Assembly: GCA_900543975.1 (NCBI GenBank)
Contig: UQTI01000014.1
Span: forward strand, 1 to 49,373
Direction: 5' to 3'
Source of the DNA: an uncultured Prevotella sp.
Lineage (GTDB): Bacteria; Bacteroidota; Bacteroidia; Bacteroidales; Bacteroidaceae
DNA: 49,373 bases
The notes under the pieces are model-generated. The model was not told the origin of the DNA, ran no database searches, and saw only the letters and a program-made list of their open reading frames with translations. This document shows positions 42,282 through 49,373 of the stretch, piece after piece (position 1 is the first letter of the stretch; each line of letters starts with the position of its first letter). Position numbers and translations under genes: made by a program.

Positions 42282-43748
42282 TTATTCGTTTTCAAGATCA
42301 ATAGCGAAGTAGCCCTTCTTGCCTGTTGGGTAAACGCCCTGGATGTAGAGCACCGGCTCACGGCTTGTAGAAGCCTCCTTGACAACCTGCTGCAGATCCT
42401 CGATGGTCTTCATTGGTGTGTCGTTAACGCGCTGAATGACAAAGCCCTTGACCATGCCTCTATCCTTCAGTTTGCCATTGCTTATCTTTGTAACCTCAAG
42501 ACCATAGCTGATGTTGAGCTGACGCATTGTCTCGGCAGTAACCTCACGGAAGTTTCCACCCAGCACATCAAGGTCAGCCTTCTGCACAACCTTGGTATTG
42601 CCCTGCTCGTTCTTCAGAGTGACCGTCTTGGTGCTCTTCTTCTTGTCGCGCAGGTAGGTCAGCGACACCTTATCACCCGGACGCTTCTGAGCGAGGATCT
42701 CTTGCAGCTCAGCCATCTTGCTAACGTTCTTGCCGTCAACAGCCACAATCACGTCGCCTGTCTTAAGACCAGCCTCTTCGGCTGCGCTGCCTTCAGTTAC
42801 CTTAGCCACATAGATGCCCTCCATTGTGCCGAGGTCCACATCCTTATCCTTGTCTTTCTGGGCGTCAACATAGTTTTTCACATCCTGTCCCTGGATGCCG
42901 ATCACAGCACGCTGCACGGTTCCATATTTTTTCAGGTCGTCCACAACCTTGTTCATGATAGATGTAGGAATGGCGAATCCATAGCCGCTGAACGAGCCAG
43001 TCTGCGAGTAGAGCATGGCGTTGATGCCGATAAGCTCACCCTTGGTGTTGACGAGCGCACCACCCGAGTTGCCGGGGTTAATGGCAGCATCGGTCTGTAT
43101 GAACGACTCCACGCCGTTCTGATAGAGCGAACGACCCTTGGCGCTCACAATGCCCGCTGTCACGGTGTTGGTAAGGTTGAAGGGGTTGCCCACGGCGAGC
43201 ACCCATTCGCCCACCTTAATCTTCTCGCTGTCGGCGATGGTGATGGCAGGCAGATTCTTGCCGTCAATCTTTATGAGTGCGAGGTCTGTCGTTTTGTCAG
43301 TACCGATAATTCGGGCTGAATATTCCTTATTGTCGTTAAGTGTCACGGTCAGCTCGTCAGCACCTTCCACCACATGGTTGTTGGTAACGATATAGCCATC
43401 GGCAGAAATGATCACGCCCGATCCAGAACCTTGCTGCTTGGGTGTGCGATACTGACGTTTCTGCTTTCCTCCATTGCCCTGATTGGGGTTTCCGAAAAAT
43501 CCGAATGGATCGCTAAAGAAATCGTCGAACGGGTTGCTTTGCATCTCCACGGTCTCCACCTTGCTGTTGCGTGTGCAAAGGATGTGTACCACCGACGGAA
43601 GCGATTTCTCGGCAGCGTATGTAAGGTCTACGGGCTGTCCTGGTGCCACGGTTGCACTTGCCGCATTAACCTTGATAAATGCGCCGGCAGAGAACGCCAA
43701 TGCCACGACGCACATTGCAGCTAACAAATACTTTGAATACTTTTTCAT
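42282..43748 (-). CDS. Do/DegP-type periplasmic serine protease
   Basis: A 488-aa HtrA-family protease and chaperone for misfolded envelope proteins. A signal peptide (about residues 1-29) is followed by a trypsin-like domain with His125 (VTNNHVVEGA), Asp155 (KTTDLALIKI) and Ser228 (INPGNSGGALV). Two PDZ domains follow (about 270-375, including GLKTGDVIVAVDGKNVSKM, and 385-480, including GFVIQRVNDTPMKTIED). A Gly/Asn-rich loop with FDDFFSDPFGFFGNP corresponds to the LA loop. It stands alone on the minus strand with its own promoter and terminator. Confidence 0.95.
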   Translation of the reverse strand: MKKYSKYLLAAMCVVALAFSAGAFIKVNAASATVAPGQPVDLTYAAEKSLPSVVHILCTRNSKVETVEMQSNPFDDFFSDPFGFFGNPNQGNGGKQKRQYRTPKQQGSGSGVIISADGYIVTNNHVVEGADELTVTLNDNKEYSARIIGTDKTTDLALIKIDGKNLPAITIADSEKIKVGEWVLAVGNPFNLTNTVTAGIVSAKGRSLYQNGVESFIQTDAAINPGNSGGALVNTKGELIGINAMLYSQTGSFSGYGFAIPTSIMNKVVDDLKKYGTVQRAVIGIQGQDVKNYVDAQKDKDKDVDLGTMEGIYVAKVTEGSAAEEAGLKTGDVIVAVDGKNVSKMAELQEILAQKRPGDKVSLTYLRDKKKSTKTVTLKNEQGNTKVVQKADLDVLGGNFREVTAETMRQLNISYGLEVTKISNGKLKDRGMVKGFVIQRVNDTPMKTIEDLQQVVKEASTSREPVLYIQGVYPTGKKGYFAIDLENE

Positions 43749-43932
43749 ATCTATTACCTTTTTAGTTTATAATTTCATGTTTGTTAAATAAAGATGTTTG
43801 ATCTGTTATGGTCTACTTATCTTTGTTATCGTTTTGCTTTTGTCGTTTTATTTTGTCATTATGTTTTTTATTGTATTGTTTTTATCTTCCTAAAGGCCGT
43901 TTATGTAGCCCATAGTTTGTTTTCACGACTGC

Positions 43933-43940
43933 AAAAATAA
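43933..43940 (-). promoter_or_regulatory. Promoter -7 element for degP
   Basis: CAAAAATA on the + strand is TATTTTTG on the minus strand (TAnnTTTG), about 185 bp upstream of the degP start; the long leader is AT-rich. No -33 element at the expected distance. Confidence 0.45.
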
Positions 43941-44173
43941 GAGCAAAATTTGTGAATGTGCCATTTTGGCTTATATCTTTATTCCATTTTAACATTCCAA
44001 TTTAACATATTAACGGCTCTTAAACGGCAAATGAAGAAAATTAGCAATTGTTTAGGAAATGTTCAGATGATGGCACAAAGCTACTGTTACACTCTTTCTT
44101 GTATAAGAGATCTCCAACAAGCGAAAACAATGGGATTTTTCACTTTTCGTTATCACATCCACAGATAAAGCCT

Positions 44174-44215
44174 AAAAAAGGCTGAGTTCCATATAACCGG
44201 AACTCAGCCTTTTTC
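44174..44215. terminator. Bidirectional terminator between degP and the DPP IV-type gene
   Basis: aaggctgagttcc (44178-44190) pairs with ggaactcagcctt (44199-44211). It is preceded by an A-run and followed by a T-run, so it works on either strand. On the minus strand it would end the DPP IV-type transcript after a ~240-base 3' UTR. Confidence 0.88.
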
Positions 44216-44220
44216 TGATT

Positions 44221-44452
44221 TTTGAATTTTGAGTGTTGAATTGTTATGCAAGCAGACGCAATTTAGAGTTTTGAGTGTTGAATTGTTGCGGCTTTGCCGC
44301 TATTAGGAATTGTTCATTTTTGAATTAGGCGAGTGCAAAATCCTAAATAATATTTACAAATCAAAATTCCAAATATAAGATCTAAATCAAAATTCAATAA
44401 TTCAACATCGGCTGAAAGCCAATAATTCAAAATTCAAGACTCAAAATTCAAA
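44221..44452. repeat. AT-rich inverted repeats in the 3' region of the DPP IV-type gene
   Basis: The word ttgaattttgagtgttgaatt and variants occur in one orientation at 44221-44242 and 44268-44286. Their complements (attcaaaattcaagactcaa and similar) occur at 44390-44452. A small gcggc-ttt-gccgc hairpin lies near 44288. The design echoes the 2947-3418 block: opposite-facing arrays of a short word around a unique centre. Upstream, 43749-44173 holds only the degP leader and promoter and no convincing gene. Confidence 0.7.
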
Positions 44453-46654
44453 TCACTTCAGCTCGGTAACAAAGAAGTTCGCCACCTGACGCAGCAGATG
44501 GTTGCGCGTATTGCCACCATAGATGCTGTGGTTACGGTTGGTATAATAAAGCTCGCGGAAATCTTTGTCAGCCTGTACAAGCGCCTCTGCATACTCGTAC
44601 GAGTTTTGCGGATGCACATTGTCATCGGCTGTGCCGTGGCAGAGGAGCAACGCTCCATGAAGCTTCTGAGCACGCACAATGGGGTTCACATCATAGCCAT
44701 CGGGGTTCTCCTTAGGTGTGCGCATGTAACGTTCAGTATAGATAGAGTCGTAGAAGCGCCAGCTTGTGGGAGGCGCAATTGCCACACCCGCACGGAACAC
44801 GCCACGTCCCTCGCTCATGCTCATGAGAGTGTTGAAGCCACCGTAGCTCCATCCCCATATTCCTATGCGGTCCTTGTCGACGAAAGGCAGCGAACCGAGG
44901 TAGAGCGCGGCCTCAACCTGGTCTTTCGACTCAAGGTCGCCGATCTTGAGATAGGTACACTTCTCAAAGTCGGCCCCACGTCCGCCTGTGCCACGTCCGT
45001 CTACACTCACCACGATGAAACCCTGTTGAGCAAGATAAGAGTCGAAGGCACCACCCTGCCCCATGGAACCAGCGCTCCACGAGTCGGTTACCTGCTGTGA
45101 GCCGGGACCACTATATTGGTGCATGATGACCGGATAACGTTTTGAAGCGTCAAAATTGAGAGGCTTCAAGATCCATCCATTGAGCTGCACACCCTCTGAT
45201 GTGGTGAAGCTGAAAGGCTCACGTTTGGCAAAGCCACTCTCTGCCACCTTTGCCTTCAGGTCGGCGTTGTCTTGAAGCGTGGAGATCACACGTCCGTTGT
45301 TGTCGCGTGTTGTCACGACATAAGGTGTGTTATAGTCGCTCCAGGTGTTTACAAAATACTGGTAGTCGCCAGAGAAGAGCGCCGTGTTCCAGCCTTTCTT
45401 GTCGCTCAGACGCACGGTCTTGCCGTTCTTGTGAGCCACATACACCTGACGGTCAGAGGGGCCAAGGGCAGCAGCCTGATAGTAGACATCGCCAGTCTTG
45501 GCATCGTAACCATATACCGCCGTGATGTCATAGTCGCCACCAATGGTGCGATGCAACTGTCCGTTCATCGAGTAGATATAGAGCTTCATGAAACCGCTAC
45601 GGTCGCTGGGCAGCAACACGTTGTTGCCTATGAAGGTCACAGCCTCCATAGCCTCCTCCTTAACATATTTCTCCACATGCTCCTTCACGATGAGCTGTGC
45701 CACGGTGCTGCGCGGGTTCACGCTGTAGAGACAGAGCTCGTCTTGATGGCGGTTCATGGTGTAGACCACCACCTTGCTTGCGTCGTCTGTGGCCTTGATG
45801 CGGGGCATATAGCCGTCGGCGTCAAGAGGCACTTGCAGCTTACTTATGCGGTGCGACTTAATGTCGTAGCTCCATGCCGACACCTTGCTGTTGTCCTCGC
45901 CAGCCTTAGGATATTTGTATGAGTAGAAACCTGGATAAACGGCGTTCTCCTGTTTCTCTGGCTTCATGCCTTTATACATCTGTAACGAGTAGGCCTTGAC
46001 ATCTTTCTCATCATAGCGCAGCCAGCAGATCATTGTGCCGTCGGCGTTGAACGTAAGGGCACGGTTAAAACCGAACTCTTCCTCGTTCACCCAGTCGGGC
46101 AGACCGTTTATGACCTCGTTAAACTTGCCGTCCTTCGTGACCTGCACCTCTGCGTTGTCGTAGAGAAGCTTCACAAGATAGATGTTACCCTCGCGCACAA
46201 ACGCCACCTGCAGACCGTCCTTCGACCACACGGGGACCTGCTGCGGTCCGCCGTCAGAAAGAGGCTCAAGTTTGCGCGAGGCTATGTTATAGAGATAGTA
46301 GACAGCCGTGAACGAGCGGCGATAGATGCTCTTGGTCTTGGTCTGTATGAGCATGCGTGTGCCATCAGGCGAAAGGATGTAACCGTCGAAGCTGTCGATT
46401 TTCTTGCCCATGGTATTGCTGACGTCAAACAGGTTGCGCAGGAGCTTGCCTGTCTTGAACGAATAGCAGTCGACACGCTTGCCGTCATCGCTTATGCGTG
46501 CGTAGGTGTCAGTACCTTCAATGGGGTTTATTCCGTTCACGGTCTTGGCCGCAAACTTGCCACTTGTTATGTCGGGAATGGTTATCTTGCCACCAGCCGA
46601 CACATGTGCTGTTAACATAAATAATGCTGTGAAAATGAATAGTAATCGTTTCAT
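44453..46654 (-). CDS. S9 family peptidase, dipeptidyl peptidase IV type
   Basis: A 733-aa secreted prolyl oligopeptidase-family enzyme. A signal peptide (MKRLLFIFTALFMLTAHVSA) precedes a beta-propeller domain (to about residue 480) and an alpha/beta hydrolase domain with the catalytic triad: Ser603 in GWSYGGF, Asp678 in TADDNVHP and His709 in NRNHSIYGG. The substrate-binding EE motif of DPP IV is seen as WVNEEEFGFNR. It removes X-Pro (or related) dipeptides in the periplasm, complementing the C69 and M13 enzymes encoded in this window. Length and motifs are full. Confidence 0.95.
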   Translation of the reverse strand: MKRLLFIFTALFMLTAHVSAGGKITIPDITSGKFAAKTVNGINPIEGTDTYARISDDGKRVDCYSFKTGKLLRNLFDVSNTMGKKIDSFDGYILSPDGTRMLIQTKTKSIYRRSFTAVYYLYNIASRKLEPLSDGGPQQVPVWSKDGLQVAFVREGNIYLVKLLYDNAEVQVTKDGKFNEVINGLPDWVNEEEFGFNRALTFNADGTMICWLRYDEKDVKAYSLQMYKGMKPEKQENAVYPGFYSYKYPKAGEDNSKVSAWSYDIKSHRISKLQVPLDADGYMPRIKATDDASKVVVYTMNRHQDELCLYSVNPRSTVAQLIVKEHVEKYVKEEAMEAVTFIGNNVLLPSDRSGFMKLYIYSMNGQLHRTIGGDYDITAVYGYDAKTGDVYYQAAALGPSDRQVYVAHKNGKTVRLSDKKGWNTALFSGDYQYFVNTWSDYNTPYVVTTRDNNGRVISTLQDNADLKAKVAESGFAKREPFSFTTSEGVQLNGWILKPLNFDASKRYPVIMHQYSGPGSQQVTDSWSAGSMGQGGAFDSYLAQQGFIVVSVDGRGTGGRGADFEKCTYLKIGDLESKDQVEAALYLGSLPFVDKDRIGIWGWSYGGFNTLMSMSEGRGVFRAGVAIAPPTSWRFYDSIYTERYMRTPKENPDGYDVNPIVRAQKLHGALLLCHGTADDNVHPQNSYEYAEALVQADKDFRELYYTNRNHSIYGGNTRNHLLRQVANFFVTELK

Positions 46655-46757
46655 TATTTTTTAGATAAATTGTTAATCAAAATCCTTGTGCGACATAAAA
46701 TCGCGATTATTGATGCGAAGATACAAAAAATATTGCAACCATTCCCACGTTTTTCAT

Positions 46758-46765
46758 TAATTTTG
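46758..46765 (+). promoter_or_regulatory. Promoter -7 element for the YhcC-type gene
   Basis: TAATTTTG matches TAnnTTTG and lies 18 bp before the ATG at 46784; ATTG at 46732-46735 lies 22 bp upstream of it. It contradicts the upstream in-frame ATG at 46670 and supports the shorter protein. Confidence 0.6.
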
Positions 46766-46783
46766 CAAAATAAAAAGTCAACA

Positions 46784-47698
46784 ATGAACAAACCTCTCTA
46801 TAACGATTACGGTTCTTGGCTCCGACGCCAGTTTCCGTTCCGCGTGCAGAAGATTTCTATCGACGCGGGATTCTCCTGTCCCAACCGCGACGGCAAGGTG
46901 TCGCACGGGGGATGCACCTTCTGCGATAACCGCACGTTCAACCCGTCCTACTGTAAGCCAGAGAAGACAATTGCAGAGCAGATTAACGAGGGTAAGGAGT
47001 TTTTCGTACATAAATATCCCGACATGAAGTATCTGGCCTACTTCCAAGCTTTCTCCAACACCTACGCCCCACTTGACGTGTTGCGCCGTCGCTACGAGGA
47101 GGCTCTCTCTCAGGATGGCGTGGTGGGCTTGATCATCGGCACGCGACCCGACTGTGTCGATGCTCCCTTGCTCAACTATCTTGAGGAGCTGAAGCGCCAT
47201 TGCTTCCTTACGGTCGAGTATGGCATCGAGTCGGTGAGCGACACCACACTACTTCGCATCAACCGCGGTCATGATTTTGAATGTTCACGCCACGCCGTCA
47301 CAGCCACTCATGAACGTGGCATCCTGACTTGTGGCCACATCATCCTCGGCTTGCCTGGCGAGAAGGCAGAAGACAACATTCGTCAGGCTGCTACGGTGTC
47401 AGCCCTTCCTCTCGACATCCTTAAGCTTCACCAGCTGCAGATTATACGCGACACGCAGCTGGCAGAGGAGTATGCCCGACAGCCGTTCAAGCTATACACG
47501 GCCAACGAGTATATTGATCTTGTCACGGCTTACATTGAGCACATAAGGGAGGATATCGTGCTGGAGCGATTCGTTAGCCAATCGCCTGCCGACTTGCTCA
47601 TAGCCCCCAAATGGGGCCTTAAGAACCATGAGTTTACCAACCTTCTCGTCAATCACATGAGGGCTGTGGGAGCATATCAAGGGAAGAAGCTACTGTAG
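46784..47698 (+). CDS. Radical SAM protein, YhcC/TIGR01212 type
   Basis: A 304-aa radical SAM protein starting MNKPLYNDYGSWLRRQFPFR. The cluster-binding cysteines are C32, C44 and C47 (SCPNRDG then HGGCTFCDNR), spaced as in the YhcC family rather than the classic CxxxCxxC. Later segments LIIGTRPDCVDAPLL, VEYGIESVSDTTLLRINRGH and GHIILGLPGEKAEDNI complete the barrel. The family is conserved; its substrate is unknown. It converges with the gldB-like gene 86 bp downstream. Confidence 0.94.
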   Translation: MNKPLYNDYGSWLRRQFPFRVQKISIDAGFSCPNRDGKVSHGGCTFCDNRTFNPSYCKPEKTIAEQINEGKEFFVHKYPDMKYLAYFQAFSNTYAPLDVLRRRYEEALSQDGVVGLIIGTRPDCVDAPLLNYLEELKRHCFLTVEYGIESVSDTTLLRINRGHDFECSRHAVTATHERGILTCGHIILGLPGEKAEDNIRQAATVSALPLDILKLHQLQIIRDTQLAEEYARQPFKLYTANEYIDLVTAYIEHIREDIVLERFVSQSPADLLIAPKWGLKNHEFTNLLVNHMRAVGAYQGKKLL

Positions 47699-47784
47699 AA
47701 AGAAACGAGAAAAACTTTGAAAACGCGTTTCGCACAGGAGCTATCGGAGAGTAAAGCAAGAGACAGGTAAGGTTTCACCGTTTC

Positions 47785-48573
47785 TTATTTTTCCTTGCCA
47801 AACAACTGGTCGATGGATGGTGTTGGTTTTTGACTCATAAACAAGTTGGCCTTGTCGATGTAGCTGCCATGGAAGACGGCACTACCCATTATCTTGTTTA
47901 CCACCCAAAAGACCTTTCCAACGTGCTCGTCGCGCTCTTGCTGCGAGCAAGCATCGTGGTTATCAAGAGGATAGAGGCTGAGGATATAGAACCCCATAGC
48001 ATCGGGCACAATATACTTACGCTGCATCATGCTGCGTTGTTGCGGGGTATAATATTTCTTATAGAGAGGGTAATCGGAACCCAGATACTTGTCAAGACTT
48101 ATGCCTATGGAGCCGTTGCCTATGACGATGCTCTGGTCGAGAGCGCCAATCTGCGAATAGACAACCGGCACGCGCACACCCGGAATGAGCTTGCCGAGCT
48201 GCTTAAAGGCGTTGCGGAACTGTTTGTTTACATCGTTCATGCTCGCATACTGCACCTCCACATCGGCAATGAGCGCCTGAAGGACGGTGTCTTGATAGAA
48301 CCTCAAAAACTTGTTGTTTATGTCGGGATCATTGACCTCACCCAGCTGCAACACGTCCTCAACAAGGGTGCGTGTCTCCATTGGGTAGTCAATATTCATC
48401 TGCTGAAGAGCTGAGAAATCGCCTGTGGTAAGGTAGCGGCTCTCCAAACGGTCGTAGCGTTGGACCTCCACTGGCTGTCCACCGTCACCATCGTCGCTGT
48501 TGGGCTTGATCTTTATCTCGCAGCCCGCAAGCAGAGTCAATGTCATCAGTATAAATATATAAACCTTACGCAC
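47785..48573 (-). CDS. GldB-like lipoprotein
   Basis: A 262-aa lipoprotein: signal MRKVYIFILMTLTLLAGC with a lipobox Cys, a short acidic linker, and a domain with the GldB pattern (RYDRLESRYL, QMNIDYPMETRTLVEDVLQL, VPVVYSQIG, IGISLDKYLGSDYPLYKKYY). GldB is a gliding-motility lipoprotein in Flavobacterium. No other gld genes are present in this window, so a role other than gliding, such as protein secretion or envelope upkeep, is possible. Confidence 0.85.
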   Translation of the reverse strand: MRKVYIFILMTLTLLAGCEIKIKPNSDDGDGGQPVEVQRYDRLESRYLTTGDFSALQQMNIDYPMETRTLVEDVLQLGEVNDPDINNKFLRFYQDTVLQALIADVEVQYASMNDVNKQFRNAFKQLGKLIPGVRVPVVYSQIGALDQSIVIGNGSIGISLDKYLGSDYPLYKKYYTPQQRSMMQRKYIVPDAMGFYILSLYPLDNHDACSQQERDEHVGKVFWVVNKIMGSAVFHGSYIDKANLFMSQKPTPSIDQLFGKEK

Positions 48574-49246
48574 TTTTTGATATCCTTTTTTGGTTAACTT
48601 ACACTTGTCTAAACAATTTGTTTTCTCTTGTCTGGACGTTGAGGGTTACGCTGCAAACATCATGTTCGAGACTTGTGTGAGCTTTATTTTTTCGTGTCTC
48701 GCTCATCATTATCAATGAACAAACCAATTAACAATTTACAAGGACAAAAGTACTAAAAATTATTTAAAGCTCCAAAGAAAAATCAAAAATTATTTAAATA
48801 AAATCATTATATTTTCAAATTAACTTTATTTTTTTGAAAATTCAATGGATTTAACGTTTTAAAAGAACCAACCTTAATCAGAAATAAAACACCCTGCCAA
48901 CACTAGAATATGCCATTTTTGCCATTTTGATATTTTCAAAGTTTTTTATACCTATTTTATATAGAGAGAGCATGTCAGCGTTTTTTACATAAAGCAAATA
49001 AAAGCAAATAATCATTTTTTCTTTTACGCCATATAGATTGTAACGTGAGGAATGTTCTTAAAAAAGATGCCGAGAGGCAAAAGAAGGATGCAACAGCACA
49101 TGACCTAAGAGAAAAGAGCAAAAAAAGAAAAAAAAGAAAAGAAAAAGAAAAGACGATAATCGCCTAAAAATCAGCAGATAAACAGCGATAGAGGCAAGAA
49201 AAGTAATAAAAAAGTGAAAAAACATTTGAAAAAAGTCGGGAAAACA
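48574..49246. other. Gene-free AT-rich stretch
   Basis: No ORF with coding character is seen on either strand. It holds the predicted gldB promoter (48744-48775) and T- and A-rich tracts. A run of purines (mostly a and g) lies at about 49105-49155. I see no tRNA, terminator or repeat array here. Confidence 0.6.
48744..48775 (-). promoter_or_regulatory. Promoter for gldB-like gene
   Basis: On the minus strand TTTG (complement of 48772-48775), 20 bases, then TACTTTTG (complement of 48744-48751) fits the Bacteroidota TTTG-N20-TAnnTTTG promoter exactly. It lies about 170 bp upstream of the start codon, so the leader is long. Confidence 0.7.
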
Positions 49247-49278
49247 TTTGGTGGTTTCGTAAAAAAGCTATACCTTTG
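49247..49278 (+). promoter_or_regulatory. Promoter for tRNA-Lys
   Basis: TTTG at 49247-49250, exactly 20 bases, then TACCTTTG at 49271-49278: a textbook Bacteroidota promoter. It lies 44 bp upstream of the tRNA. Confidence 0.85.
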
Positions 49279-49322
49279 CAACCGCAATTCAGAAATGAGG
49301 CTTTAGATAACAAATCTAACTT

Positions 49323-49373
49323 GCACCCTTAGCTCAGTTGGTAGAGCAACTGACTCTTAATCAGTGGGTCTAG
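49323..49373 (+). tRNA. tRNA-Lys (CTT anticodon), 3' truncated by window edge
   Basis: Starts GCACCCTTAGCTCAGTTGG; the D-arm is complete and the anticodon arm is ctga-ctcttaa-tcag, with anticodon CTT at 49356-49358 read in the loop C-T-CTT-A-A. Only the first 51 bases lie in the window; the T-arm and acceptor 3' strand are cut off. It may head a longer tRNA transcript. Confidence 0.92.

Noticed and set aside
44031..44168. Possible 45-aa ORF on the + strand before the bidirectional terminator
   Set aside because: Composition is unremarkable, there is no good promoter, and the terminator is explained by the DPP IV-type gene on the other strand. Kept as unproven.
49105..49155. Purine-rich tract before the tRNA as a possible triplex or regulatory element
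   Set aside because: Simple A/G low complexity in an AT-rich gap; nothing specific supports a function.

Overview
The window looks like a chromosomal segment of a Bacteroidota bacterium, most likely Prevotella or a close relative. Supporting evidence: DUF4270, DUF4296, DUF4248, DUF5715 and GldB-type lipoproteins; a short archaeal-type ProS; a type-2 IleRS; little Shine-Dalgarno signal; and promoters of the form TAnnTTTG, some with TTTG 20 bases upstream. I recognised all families by reading sequence, with no database search.

Layout. 1-4340 is an accessory module on the + strand: the 3' part of a VirE/DUF3987-like ATPase, a CHC2-zinc-finger/TOPRIM primase-like protein, a 70-aa DUF4248 protein, a ~470-bp inverted-repeat block, an HU-like DNA-binding protein, a 32-aa 'smalltalk' protein and a terminator. 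It is saturated with private tandem repeats, and the amidase often found at the end of such modules is absent. 4491-13499 is a minus-strand block: ileS, a DksA-like gene, lspA, a DUF4296 lipoprotein, a 71-aa protein, nadC and a C69 dipeptidase, with a MITE-like element between the last two. 13674-18837 (+) runs queH, two glycosyltransferases and an M13 metallopeptidase. 18999-21486 (-) is a GT5 synthase-like protein, a DUF4270 lipoprotein and a 47-aa protein, divergent from panC-panD-hypothetical-ygiQ (+).

25645-30410 (+) carries hrpB, a beta-helix lipoprotein and cdd. 30520-33090 (+) is a biotin-dependent methylmalonyl-CoA decarboxylase/carboxylase locus (mmdA, a 54-aa protein, the biotin carrier and a 57-aa two-helix membrane protein) without the Na+-pump beta subunit. 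33185-38243 (-) has an M15-like DUF5715 protein, a UvrD/PcrA helicase, mtgA and an OmpA lipoprotein. 38405-41878 (+) has proS and an AspT/YidE-type transporter. 42191-46654 (-) has a DegP protease and a DPP IV-type peptidase. A YhcC-type radical SAM gene (+), a gldB-like gene (-) and a 3'-truncated tRNA-Lys(CTT) close the window.

Themes. Several genes serve the envelope and secreted lipoproteins (LspA, MtgA, OmpA, DegP, GldB-like, DUF4270, DUF4296, beta-helix) or peptide catabolism (C69, M13, DPP IV). Others supply cofactors or tRNA functions (nadC, panC/D, queH, ileS, proS). The most notable observations are the swapped HIGH motif (GIHH) in IleRS, which points to mupirocin hyper-resistance; the repeat-rich primase/HU/smalltalk module; and a recurring pattern in which many intergenic regions hold their own unrelated short tandem repeat.
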